DNA of 64,000 nt from Delphinus delphis (Eukaryota > Chordata > Mammalia > Artiodactyla > Delphinidae). The notes under the pieces were generated by a model that worked only from the letters and a program-made list of their open reading frames with translations, was not told the DNA's origin and did not search any database. The DNA is taken from the NCBI RefSeq assembly GCF_949987515.2, contig NC_082688.1, positions 107,921,893-107,985,892 on the forward strand, read 5' to 3'. Positions 45,831 through 58,869 of this stretch are shown here, piece after piece. The translations under genes and the position numbers were made by a program. Numbering within the stretch: the first letter of the stretch is position 1; each line of letters opens with the position of its first letter.

Positions 45831-48300
45831 AGTGGGATGTCTTGTGAAGCTGGGTGATCAACGTTCTCATAGACAATTATGGCACTAGGCTGCAGAATTG
45901 GATCCATTTCTTCTTTGCAGAGCAGCAGAGATATCTATACCAGATGAAAGCTAATGATCCTGATGTTCTCTGCTTTAGGATATAGAAAAATGTCTTTAAT
46001 GCATCAGTCATAAACCAGGTGCTGGTGACAGTACTATTGGTTTGCTGCAATAAAGGGATTACACGTGGAACAACAGCTGTAATTGAAGAATAGCTGAATG
46101 AAGTTAAAATAGTCCATTGTCATTTTTCAAGATTGAAGTGTCTGCTACATAGGCCAAAAGGAAAGTTATATGGAGATGTGAAGGGAATCACTACCCCACC
46201 ACCATGCAAGTCTTTGAAGGAGTCACTCATTTCATTGGCTCTCCCAGGAATTCAACGCTACTCTTCATTTGCTGTATTGAGAAGAAAAGGGCTTCAGAGA
46301 ATTCCATATGAGTCTTCTCATCTTAATAATTCTTACTTCACAGGTCAAAGAGATTATGTAAGAATTCTGCAGTTGGTGGGGTTTTATATATATAAACTCT
46401 CCAGCCATTCATTTAGGAAATGAGAACATAAAACAGAATGGATTCACAGAATCATTGAAACCAAAGTGAGATAAGTTCTCGTCAAAATTTAATTACTATC
46501 TAACTCTCCCATAACCTGCCACTCTGACCAGTTGACAATAGTAGTATTTCGTATGTCCAGGAACTGGGATTAACTGAGATCTGTGGTCCAACATTTTCAG
46601 AAGGATTGATCTTTGTACTTCCTGTTTCTCAGCATGCAGTCATAATACATTGCTTCTGAGTCCTGTAGGAAGAAACACAACATGCATTTGTGATGTACTG
46701 AGGGTCCTTCTCCAAAGGAGCTTGAGTCTGTGAACTCACGTCTTCTAATTAAATGAAGTTTGTGTCTCTCTTGGTAACCTGAGTAAATTCTCTATTCGTC
46801 AGCCCTAGAGTTCTTTCGATTATTCAGAACAAGTAGGATCTTCCTTAATGAGTTACCCATATATTTCAGACTTATTGACCCCATGATCAACCACCTACCA
46901 TCAAAGATCGCTGTGGTTCACATGTTCTGAATAGGCACTCCAACTCTGCTCCAGTTATGGGAACTATGTCTATTTTGCCTCTGGGATTAAGTAAGTAATG
47001 CTAAGTGATATTTGTCACCCTGGCAACTATCTCACCACTAAAATCTAGGAGCACATTTCAGTGGCAATATCTTATGATGGCAATTGCTTTCAAAGGACAG
47101 CCATCGCAGTGCTTTTTAAAAAGATGCTTTTCTGTCACTCTCCAGTGTATTTTTCAAAGCCTTGGTAAATAAGCCCTCTCAGGGTACTGAGCTGGGAGGA
47201 GTGAATAAACTGGTCACACATTTTAAATCCATTTCTATGTCTCTTATTTCCTAAGTCTTTGGATATCTTCTGTGATTGACTAACAAATGTATAGTATACC
47301 AACCTCATTCTGCACAGGTCCCTGCTGTTCCAGCTTTTAGTTAACCAAATCAGCAAGCAACTGGAACAACTCCTAGCTCCCTGAGCTAACACATTAAATC
47401 CAGAATCTCAGTAAAGGCACCCAGATCAATAAATTTAACCAATTCTAAAATTTCATTTCACACTCCATGTCTAGTACTCTCAGAATCCATTCCACATATA
47501 AATATTTATGCACATATAAATTAGGAACATCTAGCAATACCTTGGGGTGTAAAACTTCTCCTTCTGGGATTGCCTGTAACTGGCTCACTGGCTGCTTTCT
47601 GAGATCTAATCCTAGTTATAAGTCTGGGGGCAACGATGGTTGGTTGAGGTAGAGTACAGTGAGAATATGCATACCCCTCATCACACTGGCCAGAAGAAGA
47701 AGCTTTTGCAAACACAGGAGCAGTGGAGCTTTGCTGCTCAGGATACTTGGAGGTTTCCAAATCTTCCTAATGTTTACCATTCTAATGCTTGAAGCTTCAC
47801 CCCTTCCCAGTCAAGGCCCTAACATTCACATATGTCACCCTGCAAAGAAGTGAATCGAAAGTGCTTTCTGGTTTAGTAATCCACAGGTTCATCCTTTGCA
47901 TCTAGTTCTCAGCCATACAATCTTCACCCAGGAAGCTACAGAAGATAAGACACTCTGTGAAGAAGATCATGAGAAATCCCTGGCTTTCCAGCCATGCCTT
48001 CACCTAAGGATTTAAATTCCTGAACTGAATATTTTTTTCTTTAAACTCCCAGTACAATTAGAAGCAAGCAGCCCACTTCTCTTTCCCTGAAGCCTATGGC
48101 CTTACATTTTTCATACACTTCACTTTGGATGGTCCTGGTTAAAAATTTCAGTTCATTTTCCCACTGGTTTCCATGCACTATTAGTGTCCTCTCCTTTCTG
48201 TGGTTGAAATAAGCATGGTCTTCAAAGATAAACAGGCAAATTGAAGAGTCCGTGGTTTCCATTTTTTGCAACTTACTTCTGGTGATAAATACTGATCCAG
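45830..48300 (-). mobile_element. Probable MaLR/ERVL internal region, antisense
   Basis: A long stretch of complex, non-AT-rich sequence with words that I associate with the internal region of MLT1/THE1-type elements in antisense ('ctccagttatgggaacta', 'attaagtaagtaatgcta', 'actctccagtgtatttttc'). It is an old retrovirus-like copy with frequent stops on both strands and no intact gene. The assignment comes from memory and is only moderate. Confidence 0.4.
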
Positions 48301-48715
48301 TTGGTGTTCAGTGGCTGTAACAGGAACTACTTCACAGAAATGGATTTACGCCTGGGAATCAGATGCCTATAAAATTCCTGGAAAGTGGAAGAAGAATTAT
48401 ACTACAGATTTTGCTTGTCAGCAAAGCTGCTGTCAAGATGATGAATCAGAAGGAAGGTGAATCAGGAGGTTCCAGGATCACACTGTCTGCTAAAATGTAG
48501 GATTCAGGAAACCATCACAACAACCAAGCCACCACGAGCTACTAGATATGCACTGTTGACCCAATTCAACAAGAATGAAACTAGTGACAAAAAATGGGTA
48601 CTCCACTGATACTGCTGCAGAAAAAGTCAATGCTATCACAACCCCAGAAACTCAGAATGAGCAGGTTGTGGTCAAGCCAAGAAGTGCACCTGAATGGTGA
48701 GACATAAGTGACATC
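48301..48715. other. Unclassified intron 3 sequence
   Basis: Complex sequence with no clear repeat or gene. It may continue the retroviral-like internal region to its left. Confidence 0.45.
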
Positions 48716-48731
48716 AAGATCGCTAATTTTA

Positions 48732-48882
48732 TGTTTTAATTTTTTAAAAATTTGTTTATTTTTTTTTTTTGGCTGCACCATGTGGCTTCTTGAACGATCA
48801 TAGTTTCCCCAACCAGGGACTGAACCTGGGACCTCTCAGTGAAAGCTCTGAGTCCCAACCTCTGGATTTCTAGGGAATTCCC
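48732..48882 (-). mobile_element. Older tRNA-derived SINE, antisense
   Basis: A T run, then 'ggctgcaccatgtggc', 'ccaaccagggactgaacc' and 'gtcccaacctctggattt'. This is a diverged cetartiodactyl SINE. A 16-bp target-site duplication aagatcgctaatttta / aagatggctaatttta lies at 48716-48731 and 48883-48898, with one mismatch. Confidence 0.85.
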
Positions 48883-48899
48883 AAGATGGCTAATTTTAA

Positions 48900-49330
48900 A
48901 TGAAATAAGCTAGACATAGAAAAACAAATACTGTATGAAATACTGTGTGATCACACTTTTTTATAGAATCTTAAAAAAAAAAGCTGAATTCATAAAAGCA
49001 GTGAGTAAAATGGTGGCTACCAGGAGTAGGCAGTGGCAGAAATGCGGAGATATTCATCGAAGGGTCTGAATTGCAGTTGTATAGGATGAATAAGTCTAGA
49101 GGTCTCTTGTACAGCACGATGACTATAGTTAATAATACCATATTGAACACTTGAAAGATGCTAAGAGAGTAGATTTTAGGTGTTGTCACAAAAAAAAGTT
49201 AACATCTCCATGTAACTTCTGTGAAGAGATATGTTAATTAGCTTGACTGAAGTAATCATTTCTTTAAGTATATGTATATACATGCTGCACATAATGTTGT
49301 ACACCTTAAATACATACAGTTTTTATTAAT
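48900..49330 (+). mobile_element. Old L1 3' end, sense
   Basis: Contains 'aataagctagacatagaa', 'gatgactatagttaataat' and 'aatgttgtacacctta', the landmarks of an old mammalian L1 3' UTR in sense. Confidence 0.7.
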
Positions 49331-49640
49331 ATCTGTCTATCTGTCTAAAGATCCCTCGCTTTAATGTTCTATCTTTCTGGTGTCTGCAGCACAGGAAGAT
49401 GCATTAGAAGAAGGGTCAAATGGAGGTTTAGTGTGTGTCTTCCACGCAGACCACACTGTAGTCAAACTTCCAAACCTGTCCTCCCATTCTGAACAGAGGA
49501 CCTTACCTCTGTCTTCACAGAAAAAGTAGAAACCAGCACACAAAACCCCTTTATCTACCTGCCACCAAACCTAAGAGCTAGCCTGTATCCACACCAATGT
49601 TCCTGATAATATATTGAGGCATATTTCGCTCCTTTCACAT
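49331..49640. other. Unclassified intron 3 spacer
   Basis: Complex sequence of about 300 bp without recognised elements. Confidence 0.5.
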
Positions 49641-51070
49641 AAGACTGATTCCCAATTTTTTCTAGATCAAATCCTGAAGTCATTTGTATTCCAGGACCAC
49701 TTTCAATGTCTTATCAATGCATTATGATCTTGCCTTCTTTGTGTCCTCCCTTAAACTTTTCAATTTGCTAATTGTCTTCTTAAAGTTAAACCTTTCCCTG
49801 GATGACGTATCCACTTCTAGCTGTTCCCATATTTCTCTGCTTCCTCTGACAGCTGAATTACTTCAAGTGGTTGTACAAGATCCCATTCTCTAATTCCTTA
49901 TCTAGTACTCTTTCCTCAATCTGGCTTCTCACCAATCACTTCACTAAAACTCCTATTTCCAGTGTATTCAATAACCGCAATAAATTGCTTAACCCTTGAC
50001 TTTGTTGACCTCTTTGCAAACTGGCCACTATTGATCATGCTGTTCTTCCTGAAAACTCTCTTGCCTTGGTTTCCTGCTTTTCTGACTCTCACCACTACTT
50101 CCCAAATAAATGTATCGCCTTTTCTTCCTTCTGTTTTCCGAATGCTGGGCATTCTCAGGGTTCAATCACAGGCCCTTTCCTTGCTATATTCATTCTCTCT
50201 ATGTGAGTTACTCCTCTTCCTTGGTTTTAATTGCCGTCCACACATGTAGTGGTAATTTTTATCTCAGTAGCTGTAGGCTGTCTCTACATGAAAAGGATGG
50301 GAAAGCAAAGAACAAACATAAATAACTTTGGAACAGAGTATTTGAACTAGCCTGTACATATGCTGTAATAGCAAAGATTAAATGAATTGTACACAGATAC
50401 TGCACAGATAATAAGTTTTTCTCAAATATCTGAACTGTGTATCTTCTGCAATTGCACAAAACCCTGAAGATCACCGTGTCTGAGTCTGCTTTGTCTCCTG
50501 AGTTGGCTATCTCATTGCGTTGGCCAGAAAACTGAGGATCCATTTCTTCCTCTCTCGTACCCCAATATCTAATGAATCACAAAGTCCCAGCAACTCACTT
50601 CCCAAATATTTCTTCAAATCTGTTGCTTTGCCACCATTCTAGAGATCATCTATCACTGCCATGACAGTCACAGCCACAGCATCTAACTCGGCGCCTGCTA
50701 TACTGCCCGTCCAGCCTCTACCCTGAAGCTACAGGGATCGTTCAAAATTCAAATAAGATCCTGTCGTTTTTCTGCTCCTTCATTGGTTCCCAATTATTTG
50801 CTCTTAGAGAAAAATTCAAATTCCTTTGACTTACTATAGCCTATATAACCTGTCCCACCCCATGTTTCTCTCCATCCCAACTCCTAACCCACTCTGCATT
50901 CCAGATAAATCATGGAACTTTCACCTTTTCCAGGCGCCATATTTTATCTTGCCTCCTTCCTTTGCATTTCTGGTCCTTCCTCAGCTATTCTTGCCTCTAC
51001 TGCTACCCCTACCACCTCACTGTCTAATTTTCTCATATTTACCTCTTAGGTCACATGGCCATTCCTGAGT
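49640..51070 (+). mobile_element. L2 LINE remnant, sense
   Basis: The block at 49985-50170 follows the order of the L2 reverse-transcriptase coding sequence, including the 'LDLSAAFDTVDH'-like and 'GVPQGSVLGPLL'-like positions ('ggcattctcagggttcaatc'). The block at 50590-51070 matches the later L2 coding region ('gccctttccttgc', 'ctataacctgtcccaccc'). It is highly diverged with no open frame. Confidence 0.55.
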
Positions 51071-51074
51071 TCAG

Positions 51075-51640
51075 AAGGCAGGGATGTATAATTCCACTTC
51101 AGAGAAAGAGCCACAAAGAGAAAAGCAAGAATATTGGGTGACTAATAATAGAACATATCACAATAGGATCTATAGCATATGTAGTTTGGTTATGAGTATG
51201 TAAAAGAAATTCTGAATGTAATTGAGATAGACCTAACTTCTTCAAACTTAAGGCTCCATTCTTCCTGTGAGTTCACTTGTCAGTCTAAGGTGCTGTCACT
51301 TTTAAAACACACCATTGTTTGAATAAGAGTTTTTCAACTTAAAATTACGGAAATACTGACTTAAGTGTAAACATCTAGTGTATGAAACATACAAATTTCA
51401 GAAATGACAAAAAGTCTTTAAAATGCCCTAGGGATCTCTGGGAATAATTTTGTATAGCTCTGACTTATAGAACTATGGTAAGGTTTTACCTCAGCAAAAA
51501 CAGAGAAATGATTGAAATCAGCCAGGATTTGGGGTGGGAAGACCCCAAATATAATGCAAACAGTAACAAATAAACTTCACTGTAGCTTCACTGTGAATAA
51601 ACATGGCAGACACCACCTTAACTAAATAATCCAGCTTCAT
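51075..51640. other. Unclassified intron 3 spacer
   Basis: AT-rich unique sequence. No gene or clear repeat was seen. Confidence 0.55.
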
Positions 51641-52140
51641 ATCACCAATAATGATGTATGTCAACATCGTCTGCCCTGATGGGATGCACTTAGAAGAAAA
51701 TAGTATCCTTTCAGCGATATTCTTGTTACAAACGAACAATACCAATCTAACTGTGAGACAACATCACAAAAACTCAAATCGAGGGACTTCTATAAAATCA
51801 CTGGCCAGTATTTCTCAAGAGTGTCAAGGATATGAAAGACAAAAAAGACTGAGAGACTGTCACAGATTGGAGCTAGTGAACAGCTAAATGCAATGTGAGA
51901 TCTTGCATCAGATCCTAGGCCAAGGAAAAAAAGACATTAGAGGGAAAACTTGTGAAATTTAAAATAGGTTTGTAGGTAAGTTGATAGTATCATATCAATG
52001 TTAATTTTCTGGTTCCAAACATTATACTGTTGTCATATAAGATATTAACATTAGGAGAAGCTGGGTCAGGAGGATACAGGAACTCTCTACTATTTGTGTA
52101 AGTCAGCAAGTCTAAAATTAGACTGGAGGAAATACCTTAT
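51640..52140 (+). mobile_element. Ancient L1M 3' end, sense
   Basis: Contains 'gactgagagactgtcacag', 'tgcaatgtgagatcttgc' and 'taacattaggagaagctggg', which follow a common old L1 3' UTR. The A tail is lost. Confidence 0.6.
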
Positions 52141-52144
52141 TTCT

Positions 52145-53866
52145 GTATTTCCCAAAGAAATGCTTTTGTTCCACAACATACATGGAGGTTTGTATAATCA
52201 CACAGGTGGTTCTTTCTTGCTGCTATGAAATGAGAAGGGCAAGGTAAAACAAAAGAGCCACAGCATGGGCCTTAAGTCATCTGCCATCTCTCTTCTATGG
52301 CATCATCCCTTCCCATCAGCTCCACTCCTTAGGATAAAGGTTGGGTTTCATAAGGACCAGGGTATTTTAAGAAGGGGAATGATGTATTCACAGACATTCT
52401 CTTCTAGTACTTTATGTCCTTCTGGGAAAGGTGATGAAATGGCTGTAAGAGCTGTCATTTGTCTGCCGTGATCATGGCAACTTTACAACTTGCAAATGAC
52501 ATATTGCTAGTCTGAATTACTACTTTTTTTCCCCTCTTCTCTTGAAACAGAGAGGAAAAAGCAAACATTTCAAACAAAAGAAGTAGATATTTTACCTTCT
52601 TAAATTTCTGCATCAGTTGAAGCAGTATTTTGCCCCCTACAAGCCCAGTGGTTATTGGATTTGAAAAGCAGTATAGTTCTGTAATCCTCTTTCTTTTCTG
52701 GGGCTTCTATTTCTTATAAGCCTTACTTATTAAGGCTAAATTGTTTGCCCTTGACAATTTTTAGTACTACAGTTATTGTGGAATACGTTATAAAACTTAA
52801 TTCATTCTGACCAACTCAATATTCAAAGCAAGATTTACTGCTCTTACTCTTCAAATCAGATTTTTCAAAATATTTCATATATATTAAAAACACTGAACAA
52901 TACATTCTCTTAGCCCCAAATGACTTAGATATGCCCCTGGTCAATATGAATGCAAATATGACTCAATTTTGGCTTGTCAGTCCTGACAAAAAATATTTCT
53001 TAAAATTTTAAAATATTTTCTTCATATTTTTCTCTTTTAAAAACACAGTCGCTGAGCTGTATTATGTTTTGTCATACTTGTTTATTTTTTAATTTTAGTT
53101 TTACAAAAACATGTTATGAAATTTCTAGATCATGCCGATTATGATGTGTGTTGAAAAAAGAAAAATTTTACTTATTTGGATCAAAGCTGAACAAAACTCA
53201 GAGATGAGCAAATAATCTCTTACCTCATGCAGTGTTAGATCTCTTCTACCTAGGTTCTGCATCATAAAAAGATATCATTCTTGTAGTTTTAAAGTAATAC
53301 TTTATTAAATTCAAAATACAGAATTCCCTTGTTATATGGCCCTCCCTAGGTTTTTTTCTACATAGCCTTTAATTATGATGTATTTGTGATTTTTAGGATA
53401 TAAATGGGCACAAGAAATCTCTGTTTTAAAAATACTTTATGTGATCCTTCTACTCGTGAGAAAGCTGTCTAAGTCAGAAAAAAGAAAAGTAGTCTATCTA
53501 CTGTTTTTAAGAGCAAGTCTGATTAATTTATAAATTTTCTTTAATAATATTTTAAAAATATTTTACTACTATGACTTAAAGCAGTGATATCTCTGTGAGG
53601 TATGCATGTTGGAGAGAAATACAGGCCAGCTTTTCCTTTCACCTGTTGTGGTCTTTTCATTATAATGATTTTCCATCTATTGCCCTGATGCCTTATGGTA
53701 GATGATTTGCAAAGATCACTGCCATAACTTTCCGTACCTCTTTGCATACTTCTTTGAAATGTGAATTTCCTGCTTCTTTCATCAAAAGGGAGAATGAATC
53801 TTATTTTTCTTCTCTTTGAACCTGGATTGGTTTTGTCACTTGCTTTAATCAAAAAGAATGTGGCAA
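52145..53866. other. AT-rich intron 3 sequence
   Basis: Mostly unique AT-rich sequence without recognised elements. No exon was seen. Confidence 0.55.
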
Positions 53867-54063
53867 GGACTTCCCTGGTGGTGCAGTGGTTGAGAGTCCG
53901 CCTGCCGATGCAGGGGACACGGGTTCGTGCCCTGGTCCGGGAAGATCCCACATGCCCGTGAGCCATGGCCGCTGAGCCTGCGCGTCCGGAGCCTGTGCTC
54001 CGAAACAGGAGAGGCCACAACAGTGAGAGGCCCGCGTACCGCCAAAAAAAAAAAAAAAAAAAA
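53867..54063 (+). mobile_element. CHR-type SINE with an internal deletion
   Basis: The consensus head and tail are present with an A run of about 20. The middle reads 'cacatgcccgtgagccatgg', so about 16 bases around the usual 'gcggagcggctgg' are missing. No convincing target-site duplication was found. Confidence 0.92.
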
Positions 54064-55134
54064 TTTAGCTCACTAAAACTTTTCCAAAGTGGAACATTTT
54101 TCTTTTAATATTCAACCTCTACCATTTCATAGTAAATAATATACAGTATAAGCCCTCATAAATCAAAAGATTTCCAAAGGTCATAAGGAGTTTTTTCAGA
54201 AAAATCACTGAAAATTTAAATATCAATTAAAATATAAAAGTGTCATATTTTAAGCCTCAGTGTTAACAATTTAAAAATACTGAAAACATTTATTAGAATA
54301 ATTTGTTTACATGACTGACTTTTCTACTGAGGACAAATGTAAAAGCACACAAAATAAAAATCCTTTGCCAATAATATGCATTCCTTTGTTTTTATTTATT
54401 AAACTATGTCTTTTCCCAAATCCAAGCTGTGTTAAAAGTTCATTAAAATTATGAAGGAAAGTGTGAACATTGTTGCAAAATAATATATTAAATTTAAAAA
54501 TTATGTTAGTGTATAACTAAAAAATCTGTATTTAAACTGGGAATACCTTAAGGTAAAGAAAGGATTTGCATAATTTATTTACTTTAGTAATGTTTGATGT
54601 TATATAGGTTCAGAATAAATCTTCCTTTGTTAGTCTGTTCTGTAACATTAATCCCAAATTACAGATGGTAGTAAATTAAGACCTGATCGGTGGGAAAAGA
54701 CTAGCTATGCTCTGTTAGTGTCAGACTCTGCTATCATACTCAATATTAATGATATGATATCAGTATCATTGAAAAATACTTGTAACGCAAGGTGAGGCTG
54801 TTAGTCATTTATAAGATTAAATATATTCCTGAAAACTTATACGCAAGGCAGATTTTAATCAATATTTTTTCAATTACAAATTTTATTTAAGGTATCTAGT
54901 TTCAAGCCTGAAAGTAATCATTCAATTAAAAATACTGTTTTCATCTTTTATGTTCTTGTGGATTTTGATTATATATATATATATATGTATATATATGGCA
55001 TATATGGCATTCACTTCTAAAAACACATCTTTAAAATTATATCACCTTGTATGTATAATTATCTCAGTGAGACCCTTCAAGTTTCTGTAAATTAAACAGA
55101 TGATGTCTATGTATTTTTAAATACACTTTAAAAA
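54064..55134. other. AT-rich intron 3 sequence
   Basis: Very AT-rich, with a (TA)n tract at 54969-54996. Nothing else was recognised. Confidence 0.6.
54969..54996. repeat. (TA)n microsatellite
   Basis: TA units interrupted once by TGTA. Confidence 0.9.
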
Positions 55135-55450
55135 CACCCATATTATAAACCTTGGGAATATTATGCTAAGTGAAAGAAGCCAGACACAAAAGGCCATATA
55201 TTGTATAATTCCATTAATATGAAATATTCAGAGTAGGCCTGTCTGTAGAGATAGGAAACAGATTATCAGTTGCCAGGGGCTGGAAGGAAGGGGGAATGAG
55301 AAGTGACCACTTAATGGACACAGAGTTTCCTTTTAAGTGATGAAAATTATCTGGAACTAGAAAGTGTGATGGTTGCACTATATTGTGAATGTACTAAAAG
55401 TCACTGATGGTAAATGTTATATGTATTTGACCACAATTTAAATTAAAGAA
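55135..55450 (+). mobile_element. Ancient L1M 3' end, sense
   Basis: The text 'atgctaagtgaaagaagcc', 'gattatcagttgccagggg' and 'gatggttgcactatattg' is the signature of old L1MB/L1MC-type 3' ends. Confidence 0.75.
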
Positions 55451-56619
55451 AAAGACACATAAAATATAACACAGTTCACATCAGACATTCAAGGAAACAC
55501 TAGTTGGAAAATCTTCAAAAAATTATTATTATGTGGTGCTATTATCCATCTTTTAAACTGTGAAGTGTCTCTCAGCTATCCTCAGAAAAGTTTTCTTCCT
55601 AATAGTGGGTCCTTAGAATTTCTTTATTTGAGGAGCTCTTATAGTATTGATTGACCATAGGATGTTCTGAAGACCAAATAATAGTTCATTTTCCAAGAGA
55701 CTTTGGGCTTTTTGTGATCCAAATCATACATTCCAGTAGTGGAACAATTACTTACTGGAAGTCCAAAAAATAAATAATAAGCAGATCACTGCCCACATGT
55801 CATTCAATATACAAACTGAAAATTAATAAGTGCTATGTGTAAAGGGTTAGGTTCATTTTAATGTGTCAGTTATGTGATTAGCATTAAGTAGAAATAAACA
55901 AGTGAGCACATTCTACGTTGGGTATACATTTTGATACAAACTTGGGGTCATGAATGGAAGTAGTGACAGAATTTCCATATCTATGCTGCTTCAATCATGA
56001 GAAACATATAAACTTCCTCTTCCTACTTGGTATAATATAAAATGGAGTGAGCAGATGTTATGAAATGATTTGGGCAGAAAGATGAGGCAGGAAATGGTGC
56101 CATTTTCCCCCCCTACCTATAGGTTTGTTGGCAAAACTTGCAGTGAAGGAGAAAAAGCATTCCACCTGACTGTTTAGCCCAGTTTGTGGGAAGCCTGAGC
56201 CCTGGGCAAACAATTTGCAGACACAGGGGAATCAAGTAGGAAGGCAGGTGAGCACCGGAGGCAGAAGGGCATCGCTGGATCGATGGAGCCTGTGGAGCTA
56301 GGAGCACATGAAGGCAGAGGATCATCTGTTACCTTACAACCAAAGAGCAACGTAAATTACTGATTTTCATTGAAAGGAAGCAGCTACTGGAAGTAGTGGT
56401 TTTGTGTAGTCTTTATCTCTAAAGCCGGGCACGCCCAAACTGAATGAACTATATTAGTTGGAGTAAACCTCCATCAACTTCGGAAGAATGGTCCCACGGA
56501 CTAAGCTTCCCTCACCAGAATTTCTACCCTTAGAGTGTAAGCACAGGCAGTGTTCTAAATGAATGTAGCCTTTTATTGTTTTTGCCAGTGGTTTAATTTT
56601 CAGTCTTGCTATTGTCGGC
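55451..56619. other. Intron 3 sequence without recognised elements
   Basis: Mostly unique sequence. No gene is supported; the short open frames have no domain. Confidence 0.55.
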
Positions 56620-56935
56620 ATGTTTGTGTCCCCCACAAATTCATACGTTGAAACCCCAAGGTGATGGTATTAGTAGGTAGGACCTTTGGGTGGAACCCTT
56701 ATGAGTGGAATCAATGCCCTTATAAAGAGATCCCCTAGAGCCCCTAGCCCTTTCCACTATGTGGGGACACAGTGAGAAGTCTGAAACCAGAAAGAGGGCC
56801 TTCACCCTGATGCTGGCATCCTAAGCTCAGACTTCCAGCCTCCAGAACTATGAGAAATAAATTTTTGTTGTTTATAAGCCACCCGGTCTATGGTATTTTG
56901 TTATAGCAGCCTGAACAAACTAAGACAAATCTAAA
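56620..56935 (+). mobile_element. MLT1 LTR (ERVL-MaLR), sense
   Basis: A nearly complete old LTR: 'catgtttgtgtcccccac', 'ccactatgtggggacacag', 'cagcctccagaactatgag', 'ataaatttttgttgtttat' and the end 'gaacaaactaagaca'. It is a solitary LTR with no internal sequence alongside. Confidence 0.75.
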
Positions 56936-57046
56936 CAGAGGTTACTGAATGAATAACATAGTGTGTTAGTTCACTGACTCAACACACATGTTCTGATCAA
57001 TCCTGATAAATCATATGAATTTATATAACTATTTCCTTTAAGTACC

Positions 57047-57346
57047 TTTTTTTTTTTTTTTTGGCTCAGTTGGGTCTTCACTGCTGTGCGCAGGCTATCT
57101 CTAGTTGCGGCGAGCAGGGGCCACTCTTGGTTGTGGTGCACAGGCTTCTCATTGCAGTGGCTTCTCTTGTTGCGGAGCACAGGATCTAGGCACGCAGGCT
57201 TCAGTAGTTGTGGCACGTGGGCTCAGTAGTTGTGGCGCACGGGCTTAGTTGCTCTGCAGCATGTGGGATCTTCCCGGACCAGGGCTCGAACCCATGTCCC
57301 CTGATTGGCAGGATGATTCTTAACCACTGTGCCACCAGGGAAGTCC
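57047..57346 (-). mobile_element. Older, longer CHR/Bov-tA-like SINE, antisense
   Basis: A T run, then several 'gttgcggcgagcaggggcc'-like units and 'ggaccagggctcgaaccc', ending 'ccaccagggaagtcc'. At about 300 bp it is longer than the young SINEs and contains repeated 'agtagttgtggc' units. An imperfect 8-bp target duplication taagtacc / taaatacc lies at 57039-57046 and 57347-57354. Confidence 0.8.
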
Positions 57347-57354
57347 TAAATACC

Positions 57355-58155
57355 ATTCTTATAAGAAAATACCTCTCAATTCCTGAAAAACAGGGATGAT
57401 TTTATGTTTCATTTTCCATTTATCTTTGAAAGTCGACTCAGTTCTTGGGAATTCTTAACTTAATGTTTCCAGCATTGGTACATAATTAAGTTTCCTCAAA
57501 AGTTATAATTTTAAAATAATTCTGCCCTTTTCTAGAGAATAATTAAACATACGGATAATGAAGACGTCAAGGGGAGATTTGAAATAATCTTTCTGAACCT
57601 CTAAATTGTTCTTATAAAACTGCTTTCTTCCCTGTTGGTGTAGTGAGAATGGAAAAGCACTTTCCCAATGGGCCGTTATTTCAGAATCAGTGGACCCAGA
57701 CAACCACCCTCCTTGTGGTGGGGTTTGTAGAGCAGATGGTAGGAGCAACAAGGGCTGACATTACGAGTAATTACTCCACCATTGACTATTGTGTTCTGCG
57801 CTTTGTTGAAGCACAGCAACCTATGTTGTACAGTACTTCGGAGTGAGAAAATCTTATAACACTAAACCAGCGAAACATTTATTAGGAAGTTTGCACTTTA
57901 TCCTTGTTTTTTGAGCAAGGAAAGTTATTTTCTGATCATTTTGAAATTAGTCAGGATCTCTGAGTACTACTCCTACAAACAGGAAGCATTCTGGGTTATT
58001 TTTTTCCATTTGTCTGTAAATCCAGTGATTTTTGCCTTAAATGTTCTACCCTCTTGAATGACTAGCAAAAAAAAAAAAAAAGCAACTATTGTTCTAGAAA
58101 CTTCTTCAAAAAATGAGAATGAGAATGTATGCAAATCAATTTTAAGAGGTATATG
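57355..58155. other. Intron 3 sequence without recognised elements
   Basis: Unique-looking sequence. Open frames around 57640-57840 have no recognisable domain. Confidence 0.5.
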
Positions 58156-58618
58156 TATCCATTTCCTATTGCTGCTGTAACAAATTGCCACACACTTAGT
58201 GGCTTAAAACCACAAAAGATGTATTTTCTTACAATTTTGGAGGTCAGAACTCCAAAATGGGTTTTAGTGGGCTAAAATCAGGGTGTCTGCAGGGCGATGT
58301 TCCTTCTGGAGGCTCTGGGAGTGAATTCATCCCCGTCTTCCACAGCTTCTGGAGGCTGCCTGCATTCTTTGGCACATGGCTCTCTTCCCCCATCTTAAAC
58401 CAATCCAGTCCCACATTGTATCACTGACACTGACTCTTTGCCTCTTTTTCACTCATAAGGATCCTCATGATTACATTGGGCCCACCCAGATAACCCCATC
58501 TCTAGGTTCTTAATCACATCTGCAAAATCTCTTTTGCCAAATAAGGTTAACACATTCACAGGTCCCGAGGATTGAAATTTGAACATCTTTGGGTCATCAC
58601 TCTACCGACTACAACATC
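58155..58618 (-). mobile_element. MLT1-like LTR (ERVL-MaLR), antisense
   Basis: The + strand has 'tgctgctgtaacaaattgcc', 'gtggcttaaaaccacaaa', 'ttttggaggtcagaactcc' and 'attacattgggcccacc', the reverse-complement layout of an MLT1-type LTR. It is old and diverged. Confidence 0.65.
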
Positions 58619-58869
58619 ATGTAAGATGGGCATAACAAGATGCTAATAAAAACATGTTATAAATCATAAAATATATTGCACAAAGTATATAAATGACAAA
58701 ACACTACAGTGTGTAGGGTATTTCCCATGAATGAATAGGGTAGTTCCAGTGAGCATTTCCAGTGATTAATTTCATATTCAGATATAATATTTTGGTATGT
58801 AATTGCATAAGTAATATATTTAAGTGACAAGGTATAATTTAATAACACAAACACTGTGGAAACCACCAC

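Noticed and set aside
57643..57846. Possible exon-like open frame
   Set aside because: No match to GLRA3 exon 4 (which should begin DYRVNIFLRQ) or to other proteins I know, and flanking splice signals are weak.
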